A DNA stretch of 64,000 nucleotides from Flavobacterium palustre (GCF_014639535.1 NZ_BMGA01000003.1:186001-250000), one strand, 5' to 3'. Numbered from the stretch's first letter, positions 46,311 through 57,848 are shown. Notes: generated by a model not told the origin, from the sequence alone. Made by a program: numbers and translations.

Positions 46311-46381
46311 GTTGGGAGTTAGGAGTTGGGAGCTGGAAATTAGAACAAACTTCTTCTAACTTCCAACTCCAAGCTTCCAAC
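46311..46381. repeat. Imperfect inverted repeat between exonuclease and FAH genes
   Basis: The left arm (GTTGGGAGTTAGGAGTTGGG, then AGCTGGAAATTAGAA) and the right arm (TTCTAACTTCCAACTCCAAG, then CTTCCAAC) are complementary with a few mismatches around a short loop, and each arm is itself built of GTTGGGAG-like units. This resembles dispersed repeats I recall from Flavobacterium; it is not coding. Confidence 0.65.
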
Positions 46382-47152
46382 TTATTTCGTATTTAACTTT
46401 CTTAATTTTATTCCCGTTAATACCTTTTTAGTATATAATGGAAAATCGGCATTTTGAACCCAACTAAAATAACCCGGCTCTTTTTCCAAAACAACATCTA
46501 CTTTTATTCCTTTATGCTTTCCAAAAGTAAAAATCTCATCTCCATCCTTATCAAAAGCAATCATACCGGCAAAATCAGCTATTTTTTTACGGGTTGTAAA
46601 CTCCGACAAGAACTTCATATCGTTTTCCAAATCAGGGTAACGCTCTAATTGTGCTTTCAAGATTTCGTAAGTGGCCATCGTATCTGCCTCAGCCGAATGC
46701 GCATTGTCTAAACTTTGTCCGCAATAAAATTTTAAAGCCGCACTCAAAGTACGTTCTTCTTTTTTATGAAAAATAGTCTGAATATCTACCGAAACTCTGT
46801 TTTTCATATCAAAATCCACTCCTGCACGAAGCAATTCTTCAGCCAAAAGCGGAATATCAAATCGATCCGAATTAAATCCGGCCAAATCGCTGTCTTTTAT
46901 CATATTGTAAACCTGATTAGCCAGTTCACTAAAAGTAGGTTCATTAGCTACTTTTTCATCGGTAATTCCGTGAACAGCGGTAGTTTGAGGAGGAATTGGA
47001 ATGGTAGGATTCACCAGCCAGGTTTTGCTTTCTTTATTTCCGTTTGGAAAAACTTTAAAAATTGAGATTTCCACAATTCTGTCTTTTCCAATATCAATTC
47101 CTGTTGTTTCAAGATCAAAAAAACAGATAGGTCTGTTGAGTTTTAATTCCAT
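46382..47152 (-). CDS. DEDDh 3'-5' exonuclease (DnaQ-like)
   Basis: A 256-residue protein. The exonuclease domain (about 8-170) shows Exo I D13-x-E15 (FFDLETTG), Exo II FNSDRFDIPLL (about 104-114) and Exo III HSAEADTMAT (H and D). The last about 60 residues (FTFGKHKGIKVDVVL, then PGYFSWVQNADF) match the small DUF3820-like tail seen on many Bacteroidota DnaQ homologues. It may proofread or trim DNA or RNA; whether it acts with Pol III is unknown. Confidence 0.93.
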   Translation of the reverse strand: MELKLNRPICFFDLETTGIDIGKDRIVEISIFKVFPNGNKESKTWLVNPTIPIPPQTTAVHGITDEKVANEPTFSELANQVYNMIKDSDLAGFNSDRFDIPLLAEELLRAGVDFDMKNRVSVDIQTIFHKKEERTLSAALKFYCGQSLDNAHSAEADTMATYEILKAQLERYPDLENDMKFLSEFTTRKKIADFAGMIAFDKDGDEIFTFGKHKGIKVDVVLEKEPGYFSWVQNADFPLYTKKVLTGIKLRKLNTK

Positions 47153-47170
47153 TTTAATAATATATAGCTA

Positions 47171-47178
47171 CAAATATA
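47171..47178 (-). promoter_or_regulatory. -7 box of the exonuclease gene
   Basis: The minus strand reads TATATTTG, with the G 19 bases before the ATG. Confidence 0.5.
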
Positions 47179-47216
47179 AAGTTTTGAGTTTGATTTAAAC
47201 AAGAGTTTAAAAAAGA

Positions 47217-47248
47217 AAACCCGACAGCTTTTAAAAACTATCGGGTTT
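47217..47248 (-). terminator. Terminator of the E2 gene
   Basis: AAACCCGACAG and CTATCGGGTTT pair with one mismatch; the minus strand continues TTTTCTTTT. Confidence 0.75.
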
Positions 47249-47267
47249 ATTAATATAAATTTCAAGA

Positions 47268-48563
47268 CTAAATCGTTCTTGTAACATCAAAATTCTCTAA
47301 ATATTCGGTCACTCTTTTAACAAACATTCCACCTAAAGCGCCATCAATAATACGATGATCATAACCATGAGTTAAAAACATTTTTTGACGAATACCTATA
47401 AAATCACCTTCCGGAGTTTCAATGACCGCAGGAACTTTTCGAATAGCACCCAAGGCCAAAATCCCCACTTCCGGCTGATTCAAAATAGGCGTTCCAAAAA
47501 CACTTCCAAAAGATCCCACATTCGTTACCGTATATGTTCCTCCTTTAGTTTCATCCGGTTTTAGTTTTCCTAATTTAGCACGATTTCCTAAATCATTTAC
47601 AGCTTTTGCCATACCCACTAAATTCAGCTGATCGGCATTTTTAATTACAGGAACAATCAAATTACCATTTGGTAAAGCAGCTGCCATTCCTAAATTGATA
47701 TTTTTCTTTTTAACGATATAATCGCCATCAATTGAAATATTCATTCCCGGAAAATCCTTCAATGCCTTAGCAACAGCCTCCATAAAAATAGGAGTAAAAG
47801 TCAGCTTTTCACCTTCTCTTTTCTCAAATTCATTTTTATGTTTCTCACGCCATTTTACCATATTGGTAACATCCACTTCTATAAAAGAATAAACATGAGC
47901 TGATGTCTGTTGAGAAGAAACCATATAACCCGCAATCAACTTGCGCATTCTGTCCATTTCAACTATTTCGTCTCCGCCGCTTATCGAAACCGGAGCAGCC
48001 GATTTTGCCAGAACAGCCTCTACAACTTCTTGTACCGCTTCAGTCTGAGGCTGATTGGTTCTGTTTTTTAAGTATTCTAAAATATCATTCTTAGTCACTC
48101 TGCCTTCACTTCCCGTTCCCGGAATTCGTTCTAATTCTTCGATTCCAATTCCTTCGGCAGCAGCAATATTTTTTACTAATGGAGAAAAGAATTTTTCAGA
48201 ACTGCTACTTTTTATACTTTCAGAAACACTTAATATCTCTTTTGCTGTCTCAATATTTTTAGTAACCTCTTCAATAATTTCAGGAGCTATTGTCTCTTCA
48301 ATTTCCACCTCTGAATCTTCACCTTCCGTTTCAATGATGGCAATAGTTTGCCCCACCTCAACCAAATCATCTTTTGAGAACAATTGCTCAATCAAAACAC
48401 CCGAAACTTCACTTGGTACTTCACTATCCACTTTGTCGGTAGCAACTTCCAGCACTGCTTCGTCGGCTTCAATTTTATCGCCTACTTGTTTCAACCAATT
48501 GGTAATGGTTGCTTCTGCGACACTTTCTCCCATTCTTGGAAGCTTTAATTCGAATCTTGCCAT
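47268..48563 (-). CDS. 2-oxo-acid dehydrogenase E2 (dihydrolipoyl acyltransferase)
   Basis: A 431-residue acyltransferase core of a 2-oxo-acid dehydrogenase complex. The lipoyl domain (about 1-78) has its lipoylated Lys at 44 (ATDKVDSEVPS). An acidic linker leads to the E3-binding domain (about 125-165; FSPLVKNIAAAEGIGIEEL). The catalytic domain (about 200-431) ends with H403-x3-D407-G in HGYDHRIIDG. Its single lipoyl domain and sequence style suit the branched-chain complex, but pyruvate or 2-oxoglutarate cannot be excluded. E1 genes are not next to it. Confidence 0.93.
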   Translation of the reverse strand: MARFELKLPRMGESVAEATITNWLKQVGDKIEADEAVLEVATDKVDSEVPSEVSGVLIEQLFSKDDLVEVGQTIAIIETEGEDSEVEIEETIAPEIIEEVTKNIETAKEILSVSESIKSSSSEKFFSPLVKNIAAAEGIGIEELERIPGTGSEGRVTKNDILEYLKNRTNQPQTEAVQEVVEAVLAKSAAPVSISGGDEIVEMDRMRKLIAGYMVSSQQTSAHVYSFIEVDVTNMVKWREKHKNEFEKREGEKLTFTPIFMEAVAKALKDFPGMNISIDGDYIVKKKNINLGMAAALPNGNLIVPVIKNADQLNLVGMAKAVNDLGNRAKLGKLKPDETKGGTYTVTNVGSFGSVFGTPILNQPEVGILALGAIRKVPAVIETPEGDFIGIRQKMFLTHGYDHRIIDGALGGMFVKRVTEYLENFDVTRTI

Positions 48564-48975
48564 ATTGTTAACCTAAAAGGTAGTTTTTTAATTTCTGCTT
48601 GCGAAATTACTAAATTCCTAAAACATAAGTTATATTAAATGTAGCTTTCCTATATTAATTATAACAAGCAACTCATTTTCATAATAATAATCTGCTTATT
48701 AATAAAAATCAAATGACAAATCGATTGTTTTTTTACCAATTCGACAAAAAAACGAGATCTCTAACGGAGTATTTTTTTACAATAAATTAACTTTACTTAA
48801 CATAACAGCCTTCACAAAAGTGTTATTTTTAATTTTTTCACTTCTAAAAATAGTCATTTTTTCAAACATATAAAAACACCCTTAAGATCATTCTTAATCC
48901 AAACAAACACCAAAACCATAAAATCTTTTACTTTTGAATAACAACAAAGAACTCTCTCTAAACTATTGCCTCACA
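48564..48975. other. AT-rich divergent intergenic region
   Basis: About 410 bases between the E2 gene and the secreted propeller-like gene. It holds the rightward -7 box at 48929. A minus-strand TAATTTCG near 48605 is one base off the consensus and could serve E2. No coding sequence or strong hairpin was found. Confidence 0.5.
48929..48936 (+). promoter_or_regulatory. -7 box of the secreted propeller-like gene
   Basis: TACTTTTG matches TAnnTTTG. Its last three bases are the TTG that opens the longest reading frame, which therefore cannot be the start codon. Confidence 0.55.
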
Positions 48976-49956
48976 TTGAAAAAAATATTCTTATTAGTAT
49001 TCCTATTTGCAATTAGCCCAATTCAATCACAAATTTCAGGTTGTACCGATCCATTATCTAAAAACTACAACCCAATGGCAACTATTAAGGACGGAAGCTG
49101 TCTTTATTCTAATATCAAAATCAAACCGGAATCTACCCAAAAACTGAGCGACAGCTTAATAGAAACTTCCGGACTGATTGCTTTCGACAATTTATTGTGG
49201 ACACACAACGATGATACCGATACAACAATTTACGGACTGGATAACAATGGAAAAATTCAAAAGAAAATCAAACTCGAAAAAGTAAGCAACACCGATTGGG
49301 AGGAGATTTCACAGGACAGCAGTTACCTCTACATTGGCGATTTTGGGAACAACTATCAGGGCAATCGAACCGATTTGCATATTCTGAGAATTGAAAAAAA
49401 CTCTTTTTTAGCAAATCAGCCTATAATTGACACCATCTCTTTTTCTTATTCCGACCAAAAGGACTTTACTATTCAAAAACCGAATAGTACCAATTTTGAT
49501 TGTGAGGCTTTTATTGTTTCCAAAGACAGTATTTATTTGTTCAGCAAACAATGGAAATCAAACAAAACCGGCATTTATTCATTACCAAAAGAACCTGGAA
49601 ATCATATTGTTCAATTAAAACAAACTATTGACACTAAAGGCCTGGTTACTGGCGCGACTTACTTAGAATCTAAAAAACTAATTACACTTTGCGGCTATTC
49701 TAAGCTCGGAAAGTCGTTTTTATATTTATTGTATGATTTTAAAAACAATGATTTTCTGTCAGGAAATAAACGAAGAATCAATCTCCAATTTTCTTTTCAT
49801 CAAATAGAAGGAATCACCACAACCGACGGACTTCATTATTACTTAACAAACGAATCCCTGATTCAGAAACCGATTTTAAATGTTCCTCAGCAAATTCATT
49901 ACTTTGATTTGAGCATGTATTTATCACCTTATCTTAATAAATTCAAAACGGATTAA
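48976..49956 (+). CDS. Secreted protein of unknown function, paralogue of the 5-kb lipoprotein
   Basis: A TTG start at 48976 gives MKKIFLLVFLFAISPIQSQ, a clean signal peptide, and a 326-residue product. The longer frame starts inside the promoter. The mature N-terminus has SGCTDPLSKNYNP followed by DGSC, a Cys-paired motif of the C-T-D-x-x-A-x-N-Y type found in many Bacteroidota secreted proteins. The rest parallels the lipoprotein at 5166-6047: NTDWEEI and LYIGDFGNN near 105-130, then short propeller-like strands. It differs in having no lipobox. It lies 58 bases ahead of the ABC-F gene, which has its own promoter. Confidence 0.78.
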   Translation: MKKIFLLVFLFAISPIQSQISGCTDPLSKNYNPMATIKDGSCLYSNIKIKPESTQKLSDSLIETSGLIAFDNLLWTHNDDTDTTIYGLDNNGKIQKKIKLEKVSNTDWEEISQDSSYLYIGDFGNNYQGNRTDLHILRIEKNSFLANQPIIDTISFSYSDQKDFTIQKPNSTNFDCEAFIVSKDSIYLFSKQWKSNKTGIYSLPKEPGNHIVQLKQTIDTKGLVTGATYLESKKLITLCGYSKLGKSFLYLLYDFKNNDFLSGNKRRINLQFSFHQIEGITTTDGLHYYLTNESLIQKPILNVPQQIHYFDLSMYLSPYLNKFKTD

Positions 49957-49989
49957 AACCAACAATTCGCAATTAGTCATTTAATAGCT

Positions 49990-49997
49990 TACTTTTG
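49990..49997 (+). promoter_or_regulatory. -7 box of the ABC-F gene
   Basis: TACTTTTG matches TAnnTTTG, 18 bases before the GTG start. Confidence 0.5.
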
Positions 49998-50014
49998 CAA
50001 AAAAAATTACAGCT

Positions 50015-51877
50015 GTGAATTACTTATCCGTTGAAAATATCTCAAAATCTTTTGGAGAGAAAACCCTTTTTGAAAACATTTCTTTTGGAATTAACAAAGA
50101 CCAAAAAATTGCCTTTATAGCCAAAAACGGCTCCGGAAAAACGACCATTATGAGCATTATTAATGGTTTGGATGAACCTGATACAGGACAAGTCGTTTTA
50201 AGAAAAGGCATCCGAATGGCTTTTTTATCTCAGGATAATAATTTACAGGACGAACTGACTATTGAAGAAAGTATTTTCGCTTCGGATAATGAGATTTTAA
50301 AAGTAATCGAACAATACGAAAAAGCATTAGAAAATCCGGAAGACGAAGAAGCTTATCAAAAAGCTTTTGATGCGATGGATCAGCACAATGCCTGGGATTT
50401 TGAAACCCAATACAAACAGATTTTATTCAAATTAAAGTTGGAAGACTTTAAATTGAAAGTAAAAAATCTATCAGGAGGACAAAAAAAGCGTCTTTCTTTA
50501 GCGATTATTCTAATCAATCGCCCTGATTTATTGATTCTTGACGAACCTACCAACCACTTGGATTTAGAGATGATTGAATGGTTAGAATCCTATTTTGCCA
50601 AAGAAAACATTACGTTATTTATGGTAACGCATGACCGTTTCTTTTTGGAACGTGTGTGTAATGAAATTTTAGAATTAGACAACGGAAAACTATATCCTTA
50701 CAAAGGAAATTACTCTTATTATTTAGAGAAAAAAGAAGAACGAATTGCTTCTGAAAACGCCAGTATCGATAAAGCTCAAAACCTTTTTGTAAAAGAATTA
50801 GAATGGATGCGTCGTCAGCCAAAAGCTAGAACAACCAAATCCAAATCACGTCAGGATGATTTTTACATCATCAAAGAAAAAGCGCAAAGTCGCCGTAAGG
50901 AGAATAAAGTGGAGCTGGAAATCAACATGGAACGCATGGGAAGCAAGATTATTGAGCTTCACAAAATTTCGAAAAAATTCAAAGACCGTGTGATTCTGGA
51001 TAATTTCAGTTTTGATTTCCAACGTGGGGAACGCATTGGAATCATTGGTAAAAACGGAACCGGAAAATCTACTTTCCTGAATTTATTGACAGGAACTTTA
51101 CCTCTTGATTCTGGAAGAGTTGTAAAAGGCGACACTATAAAAATAGGTTATTACACCCAAAGCGGAATCAACCCAAAACCGGGACAACGTGTCATTGACG
51201 TTATCAAAGAATTTGGAGAATTTATTCCGTTGATGAAAGGAAAAATCATTTCGGCTTCGCAATTATTGGAGCGTTTCCTTTTTGATGCTAAAAAACAATA
51301 CGATTTTGTAGATAAATTAAGTGGTGGTGAATTGAAACGTTTGTATTTGTGTACCGTTTTGATTCAAAATCCAAACTTCCTGATTCTGGATGAACCTACG
51401 AACGATTTGGATATTGTTACTCTGAACGTTTTAGAAAGTTTCCTTCTGGATTATCCTGGATGCTTGCTGGTAGTTTCGCACGACCGTTATTTTATGGACA
51501 AAATTGTAGATCATTTATTTGTCTTTAGAGGTCAGGGTGTAATTGAAAATTTCCCGGGAAACTACTCTGATTTCCGAGCTTATGAAGACAGTGCCGATGT
51601 AGCGCAAAAAGAGGAAAACAAAGCCGAAAAGAAAGATTGGAAACAAAAAAATCCAACCGGAAATCTGACTTTCAACGAGCAAAAGGAATATCAAAAAATC
51701 GAACGCGAAATCAAAGATTTAGAGATAGACAAAGCTAAAATTGAAAAACTCTTTTCTGACGGCAAAGTTGCCGACGCCGACATCGAGAAAAAAGCCAAAG
51801 AACTGGAAAACATCATTGCTAAAATTGAAACTAAAGAAGAAAGATGGTTTGAACTTTCGGCAAAAATGGAAGGATAA
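50015..51877 (+). CDS. ABC-F family ATPase, Uup-like
   Basis: A 620-residue soluble protein with two ABC domains and no membrane segment, hence a translation or DNA-repair type ABC-F factor and not a transporter. Domain 1: Walker A AKNGSGKTT (about 33-41), signature LSGGQKKR, Walker B LLILDEPTNHLDL. Linker: a charged helix pair (about 225-310). Domain 2: GKNGTGKST, LSGGELKR, FLILDEPTNDLDI. The C-terminal coiled coil (about 560-618) is as in Uup. The GTG start fits the promoter distance. ABC-F proteins often bind the ribosomal E site; an antibiotic resistance role is not supported. Confidence 0.93.
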   Translation: MNYLSVENISKSFGEKTLFENISFGINKDQKIAFIAKNGSGKTTIMSIINGLDEPDTGQVVLRKGIRMAFLSQDNNLQDELTIEESIFASDNEILKVIEQYEKALENPEDEEAYQKAFDAMDQHNAWDFETQYKQILFKLKLEDFKLKVKNLSGGQKKRLSLAIILINRPDLLILDEPTNHLDLEMIEWLESYFAKENITLFMVTHDRFFLERVCNEILELDNGKLYPYKGNYSYYLEKKEERIASENASIDKAQNLFVKELEWMRRQPKARTTKSKSRQDDFYIIKEKAQSRRKENKVELEINMERMGSKIIELHKISKKFKDRVILDNFSFDFQRGERIGIIGKNGTGKSTFLNLLTGTLPLDSGRVVKGDTIKIGYYTQSGINPKPGQRVIDVIKEFGEFIPLMKGKIISASQLLERFLFDAKKQYDFVDKLSGGELKRLYLCTVLIQNPNFLILDEPTNDLDIVTLNVLESFLLDYPGCLLVVSHDRYFMDKIVDHLFVFRGQGVIENFPGNYSDFRAYEDSADVAQKEENKAEKKDWKQKNPTGNLTFNEQKEYQKIEREIKDLEIDKAKIEKLFSDGKVADADIEKKAKELENIIAKIETKEERWFELSAKMEG

Positions 51878-51897
51878 AATTCTTTATCAAACAGATA

Positions 51898-51934
51898 CAA
51901 AAAAGCTGCATTATTTAGTAAATGCAGCTTTTTT
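51898..51934. terminator. Bidirectional terminator
   Basis: AAAAAAGCTGCAT and ATGCAGCTTTTTTT form a long stem with a short AT loop between the ABC-F gene and the leftward CDGSH gene. Confidence 0.85.
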
Positions 51935-51948
51935 TATAATCTAAAATC

Positions 51949-52173
51949 CTACTTTTTCATTGGTGGCAAATCAAATGCCTTTGGCTCGTGTTCAAAATTA
52001 TTACGGTGAGAACCATCACAAAAAGGTTTATTAGACGATAATCCACAACGACAAAGCCCTAAAGCTGTTCTACCTTCTAATCCGTAAACTTTCCCATCAC
52101 AGTCCATAATTTCGAAATCACCTTCAATTTTTATTGAACCATTATTATTGATTATTAACTTTGTCTTACTCAT
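51949..52173 (-). CDS. CDGSH iron-sulfur domain protein
   Basis: A 74-residue protein with the 2Fe-2S ligands C41-x-C43, C52 and H56 in CRCGLSSNKPFCDGSH, the exact CDGSH pattern. The N-terminal half (LIINNNGSIKIEGDFEIMD) forms the small beta unit seen in bacterial members. It probably carries electrons or a labile cluster; partner unknown. It is monocistronic. Confidence 0.95.
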   Translation of the reverse strand: MSKTKLIINNNGSIKIEGDFEIMDCDGKVYGLEGRTALGLCRCGLSSNKPFCDGSHRNNFEHEPKAFDLPPMKK

Positions 52174-52364
52174 ATAGCTTTTTTTGAGTCCAAAGATTGC
52201 AAAATATATCCTGAAAGCTCCTAATATAATCCAGTTTTTAGAATCCTAAAAGCTAATTTATACCGATTATATTTTAATCCAATTGTAATTGTTGGTTAAC
52301 AGGAATGTTTATACTTTTTTTGTGAGATTATAAAAAGCAATTTTTTTAGATTAGATTTAGATAC

Positions 52365-52372
52365 TATCTTTG
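52365..52372 (+). promoter_or_regulatory. -7 box of the carbonic anhydrase gene
   Basis: TATCTTTG matches TAnnTTTG, 18 bases before the ATG. Confidence 0.5.
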
Positions 52373-52389
52373 AAATAAAAACTAAAAAT

Positions 52390-53016
52390 ATGGATATCAA
52401 ACAAATTTTTGAAAACAACAAAAAGTGGATTGCTAAACAACTACAAGCTGATGAAACTTATTTTGATAAGTTAGGTGCCGGACAAGCTCCTGAAATTCTT
52501 TACATTGGTTGTTCTGATAGTCGTGTAACTGCCGAAGAAGTAATGGGTTTACAACCGGGTGAAGTTTTTGTTCACAGAAACATCGCTAATATGGTCCCTA
52601 ATACCGACTTGAATTCGATGTCAGTTATTAATTATGCTGTTGGGAGTTTAAAAGTAAACCATATTGTAGTTTGTGGTCATTATGGTTGTGGTGGTGTTCT
52701 GGCTGCTATGCAACAATCTGATTTAGGAATTTTAAATCCTTGGTTAAGAAACATCAGAGATGTGTATAGAATTCACAGAGAAGAATTGGATGCTATTACC
52801 AATGAAAATGAAAAATACAAAAGACTGGTTGAATTGAACGTTCAGGAACAATGCATCAATGTGATTAAAACTGCCGAAGTTCAAAAAGCAAATAGCGAAA
52901 GAAATCTAAAAGTATACGGTTGGGTTTTTGATATTCATTCCGGTGAATTGATTGACTTGAAAATCGATTTTGATGAAATCTTAAAAGATATCACTAAAAT
53001 TTACAAAATCGTATAA
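52390..53016 (+). CDS. can: Beta-class carbonic anhydrase
   Basis: A 208-residue zinc enzyme interconverting CO2 and bicarbonate. The zinc ligands are C41 (CSDSR, with D43 and R45 as the catalytic dyad), H97 and C100 (HYGCGG). The HRNIAN block and length are typical. It supplies bicarbonate for carboxylations. Single gene with promoter and downstream terminator. Confidence 0.97.
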   Translation: MDIKQIFENNKKWIAKQLQADETYFDKLGAGQAPEILYIGCSDSRVTAEEVMGLQPGEVFVHRNIANMVPNTDLNSMSVINYAVGSLKVNHIVVCGHYGCGGVLAAMQQSDLGILNPWLRNIRDVYRIHREELDAITNENEKYKRLVELNVQEQCINVIKTAEVQKANSERNLKVYGWVFDIHSGELIDLKIDFDEILKDITKIYKIV

Positions 53017-53057
53017 GAGCTTATTTAAATTTTCCATTTAGTACTAATTCAGAAATA

Positions 53058-53147
53058 GCCCACGGATGTAACGGACTGAACAGATAAAAAACGGATTTTT
53101 TAATTTAAGAATCTGTGTTAATCCGTAAAATTAGTTTAATCTGTGGC
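53058..53147. repeat. Imperfect palindrome with GCCCACGGAT / ATCTGTGGCC ends
   Basis: The outer arms (53058-53067 and 53139-53147) and inner segments (aacggactgaa against ttaatccgt) are complementary with mismatches. From memory, elements whose ends read gccacggatt and aatctgtggc are dispersed in Flavobacterium. Not coding. Confidence 0.6.
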
Positions 53148-53165
53148 CCATTTTACAGATAAATA

Positions 53166-53203
53166 AAATCCCGTCCCGAAATACATCGGAACGGGATTTT
53201 TCA
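53166..53203. terminator. Terminator after the carbonic anhydrase gene
   Basis: AAATCCCGT pairs perfectly with ACGGGATTT around a 16-base loop that can pair further (CCCG with CGGA), followed by a T run. Confidence 0.8.
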
Positions 53204-53270
53204 ATTTTAAACTACTTAAGTAATAGGAAATATTTAATATCATACTGTAAACAACCATCTATAATATAAA

Positions 53271-53358
53271 CATATAAGTCATGTAAGAATTAAATATTCA
53301 ATGCGCTTATTTGTTACTTAGAGTTATATAAGTAAAAAAAACTTAAATGACTTATATG
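53271..53358. repeat. 17-bp inverted repeat, 16 of 17 matching
   Basis: CATATAAGTCATGTAAG (53271-53287) and CTTAAATGACTTATATG (53342-53358) face each other 54 bases apart; further ttatataagt and cttatatt pieces surround them. It lies downstream of katG. With the two preceding elements it fills the 381-base space between the carbonic anhydrase and katG genes, which otherwise holds nothing. Confidence 0.65.
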
Positions 53359-53397
53359 GTTGAAAAATGCGACATTATTTTGTTCTTACAACTTATA

Positions 53398-55957
<2,560 letters not shown>

Positions 55958-57736
55958 ATGACCTCAATCACCCGAATTTTTGATTTTCCGTACCATCAAC
56001 AAGATGAGTTTACTTCAATTCCAGATGCTTTAGCTTCAAAGCAAAATGGCGTTTGGGTAAAAATAAGCACCGAAGAATATATTGCCAAAGCCAATAGCAT
56101 TTCAAGGGCGCTATTGCGAATGGGAATACAAAAAGATGATAAAATAGCCATTATTTCATCAAACAACAGACCCGAATGGCACATTGTAGATATTGGCGTA
56201 TTACAAACCGGAGCGCAAACCGTTCCTATCTACCCTACTATTTCCGAACAGGATTACGAATACATTCTGAATCATTGTGAAGCCAGCTATTGTTTCGTTT
56301 CTGACGAAGAGCTCTTCAAAAAAATTAACGCTATCAAAAGTAGATTACCGCATCTTAAAGAAATTTACAGTTTTAATCCTATTGGTAATTGCAAAAACTG
56401 GAATGAATTACTAGTTCTGGGCGAAGATGAAAGTAATCAGGAAGAAGTAGAATCCCGAAAAAACAGCATCAAGACTGAAGATTTAGCAACCATCATTTAT
56501 ACTTCGGGCACAACAGGAAATCCAAAAGGTGTGATGCTTTCGCACAAAAATATTGTTTCGAATGTATTGGGCAGTGCGTCACGAATTCCTTTTAAAGCAG
56601 GTGCTAGTCGCGCATTGAGTTTCTTGCCTATTTGTCATATTTTCGAAAGAATGGTTTTGTATTTATACCAATATTATGGCGTTTCGATTTATTTTGGAGA
56701 ATCCATAGAGAAAATTGGAGAGAACATTAAAGAAGTACAGCCCACAGTAATTACAGCTGTTCCAAGATTAATCGAAAAAGTATATGATAAAATTTATGCT
56801 AAAGGTGCCGAACTAAGCGGAATCAAAAAAGCACTATTCTTCTGGGCAATCAACTTAGGATTACGTTACGAACCTTATGGAGCCAATGGATTTTGGTATG
56901 AATTCCAACTTAAAATTGCCAGAAAACTTATTTTCAGCAAATGGAAAGAAGGTTTGGGTGGTAAACTAGAAGTAATGGTTTCCGGTAGTGCCGCATTACA
57001 AACCCGTTTGTCCCGAATTTTTGCCGCTGCCGAAATTCCCGTTATGGAAGGTTATGGTTTGACCGAAACTTCGCCCGTAATTGCCGTAAACGACATGAGA
57101 AATTACGGTTTCCGCATTGGAACTGTTGGTAAAGTGATCGATAATGTAGAAGTAAAAATTGCCGAAGACGGAGAAATTCTGTGCAAAGGTCCAAACGTAA
57201 TGGTAGGTTATTATAAAAATGAAACGCTAACAAGCGAAGTAATCACTGACGGTTATTTCCATACCGGCGACATTGGTAATCTTGATAAAGATGGATTTCT
57301 AAAAATTACCGATCGTAAAAAAGAAATGTTTAAAACCTCAGGCGGAAAATACATTGCACCTCAATTGATTGAAAACACCATGAAACAATCCCGCTTTATC
57401 GAACAAATCATGGTAATAGGCGAAGGTCAAAAAATGCCGGCCGCATTTATTCAACCTAATTTTGATTTTATAAAAGAATGGGCTAACAAAAACAAAACCG
57501 ACATTGGGAAAAACAATCAGGAAATCGTGACCAACGAAAAAGTGATTGCCCGAATCCAACAGGAAATTGACAGTATTAATAGTAAATTTGGACACTGGGA
57601 ACAAATTAAAAAATTCGAACTCACTCCTACCGTTTGGTCTATTGATGGTGGCGAAATGACTCCCACACTCAAATTAAAGCGTAAAAATATACTGGAGAAA
57701 TATCAGGATTTGTACCAAAAAATATATAGTTTTTAG
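55958..57736 (+). CDS. Long-chain acyl-CoA synthetase (AMP-forming)
   Basis: A 592-residue adenylate-forming enzyme that activates fatty acids to acyl-CoA. The AMP-binding signature is TIIYTSGTTGNPKGVMLSHKN (about 177-197). The MEGYGLTETSP motif (about 361-371), GYFHTGDIG and the hinge DRKKEMFKTSGGKYIAP follow. The family type is FadD/FAA1-like. It feeds the beta-oxidation operon downstream but is separated from it by a terminator, so it is a separate transcript. Confidence 0.95.
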   Translation: MTSITRIFDFPYHQQDEFTSIPDALASKQNGVWVKISTEEYIAKANSISRALLRMGIQKDDKIAIISSNNRPEWHIVDIGVLQTGAQTVPIYPTISEQDYEYILNHCEASYCFVSDEELFKKINAIKSRLPHLKEIYSFNPIGNCKNWNELLVLGEDESNQEEVESRKNSIKTEDLATIIYTSGTTGNPKGVMLSHKNIVSNVLGSASRIPFKAGASRALSFLPICHIFERMVLYLYQYYGVSIYFGESIEKIGENIKEVQPTVITAVPRLIEKVYDKIYAKGAELSGIKKALFFWAINLGLRYEPYGANGFWYEFQLKIARKLIFSKWKEGLGGKLEVMVSGSAALQTRLSRIFAAAEIPVMEGYGLTETSPVIAVNDMRNYGFRIGTVGKVIDNVEVKIAEDGEILCKGPNVMVGYYKNETLTSEVITDGYFHTGDIGNLDKDGFLKITDRKKEMFKTSGGKYIAPQLIENTMKQSRFIEQIMVIGEGQKMPAAFIQPNFDFIKEWANKNKTDIGKNNQEIVTNEKVIARIQQEIDSINSKFGHWEQIKKFELTPTVWSIDGGEMTPTLKLKRKNILEKYQDLYQKIYSF

Positions 57737-57762
57737 AAGAATCCAAATTACTACTTCAATAC

Positions 57763-57808
57763 AAAAAAAAGAGCTTGTTTCAAATCGATGAAGCAAGCTC
57801 TTTTTTTT
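57763..57808. terminator. Terminator after the acyl-CoA synthetase gene
   Basis: GAGCTTG and CAAGCTC (extended by TTC/GAA with one mismatch) flanked by A8 and T8. Confidence 0.88.
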
Positions 57809-57848
57809 TACCTCAATTTTTTTTAACAAAAAAACAACTGTTTTTTAT

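Noticed and set aside
50015-51877. ABC-F protein as an antibiotic-resistance factor
   Set aside because: The Uup-like C-terminal coiled coil and housekeeping context fit a general translation or genome-maintenance ABC-F.
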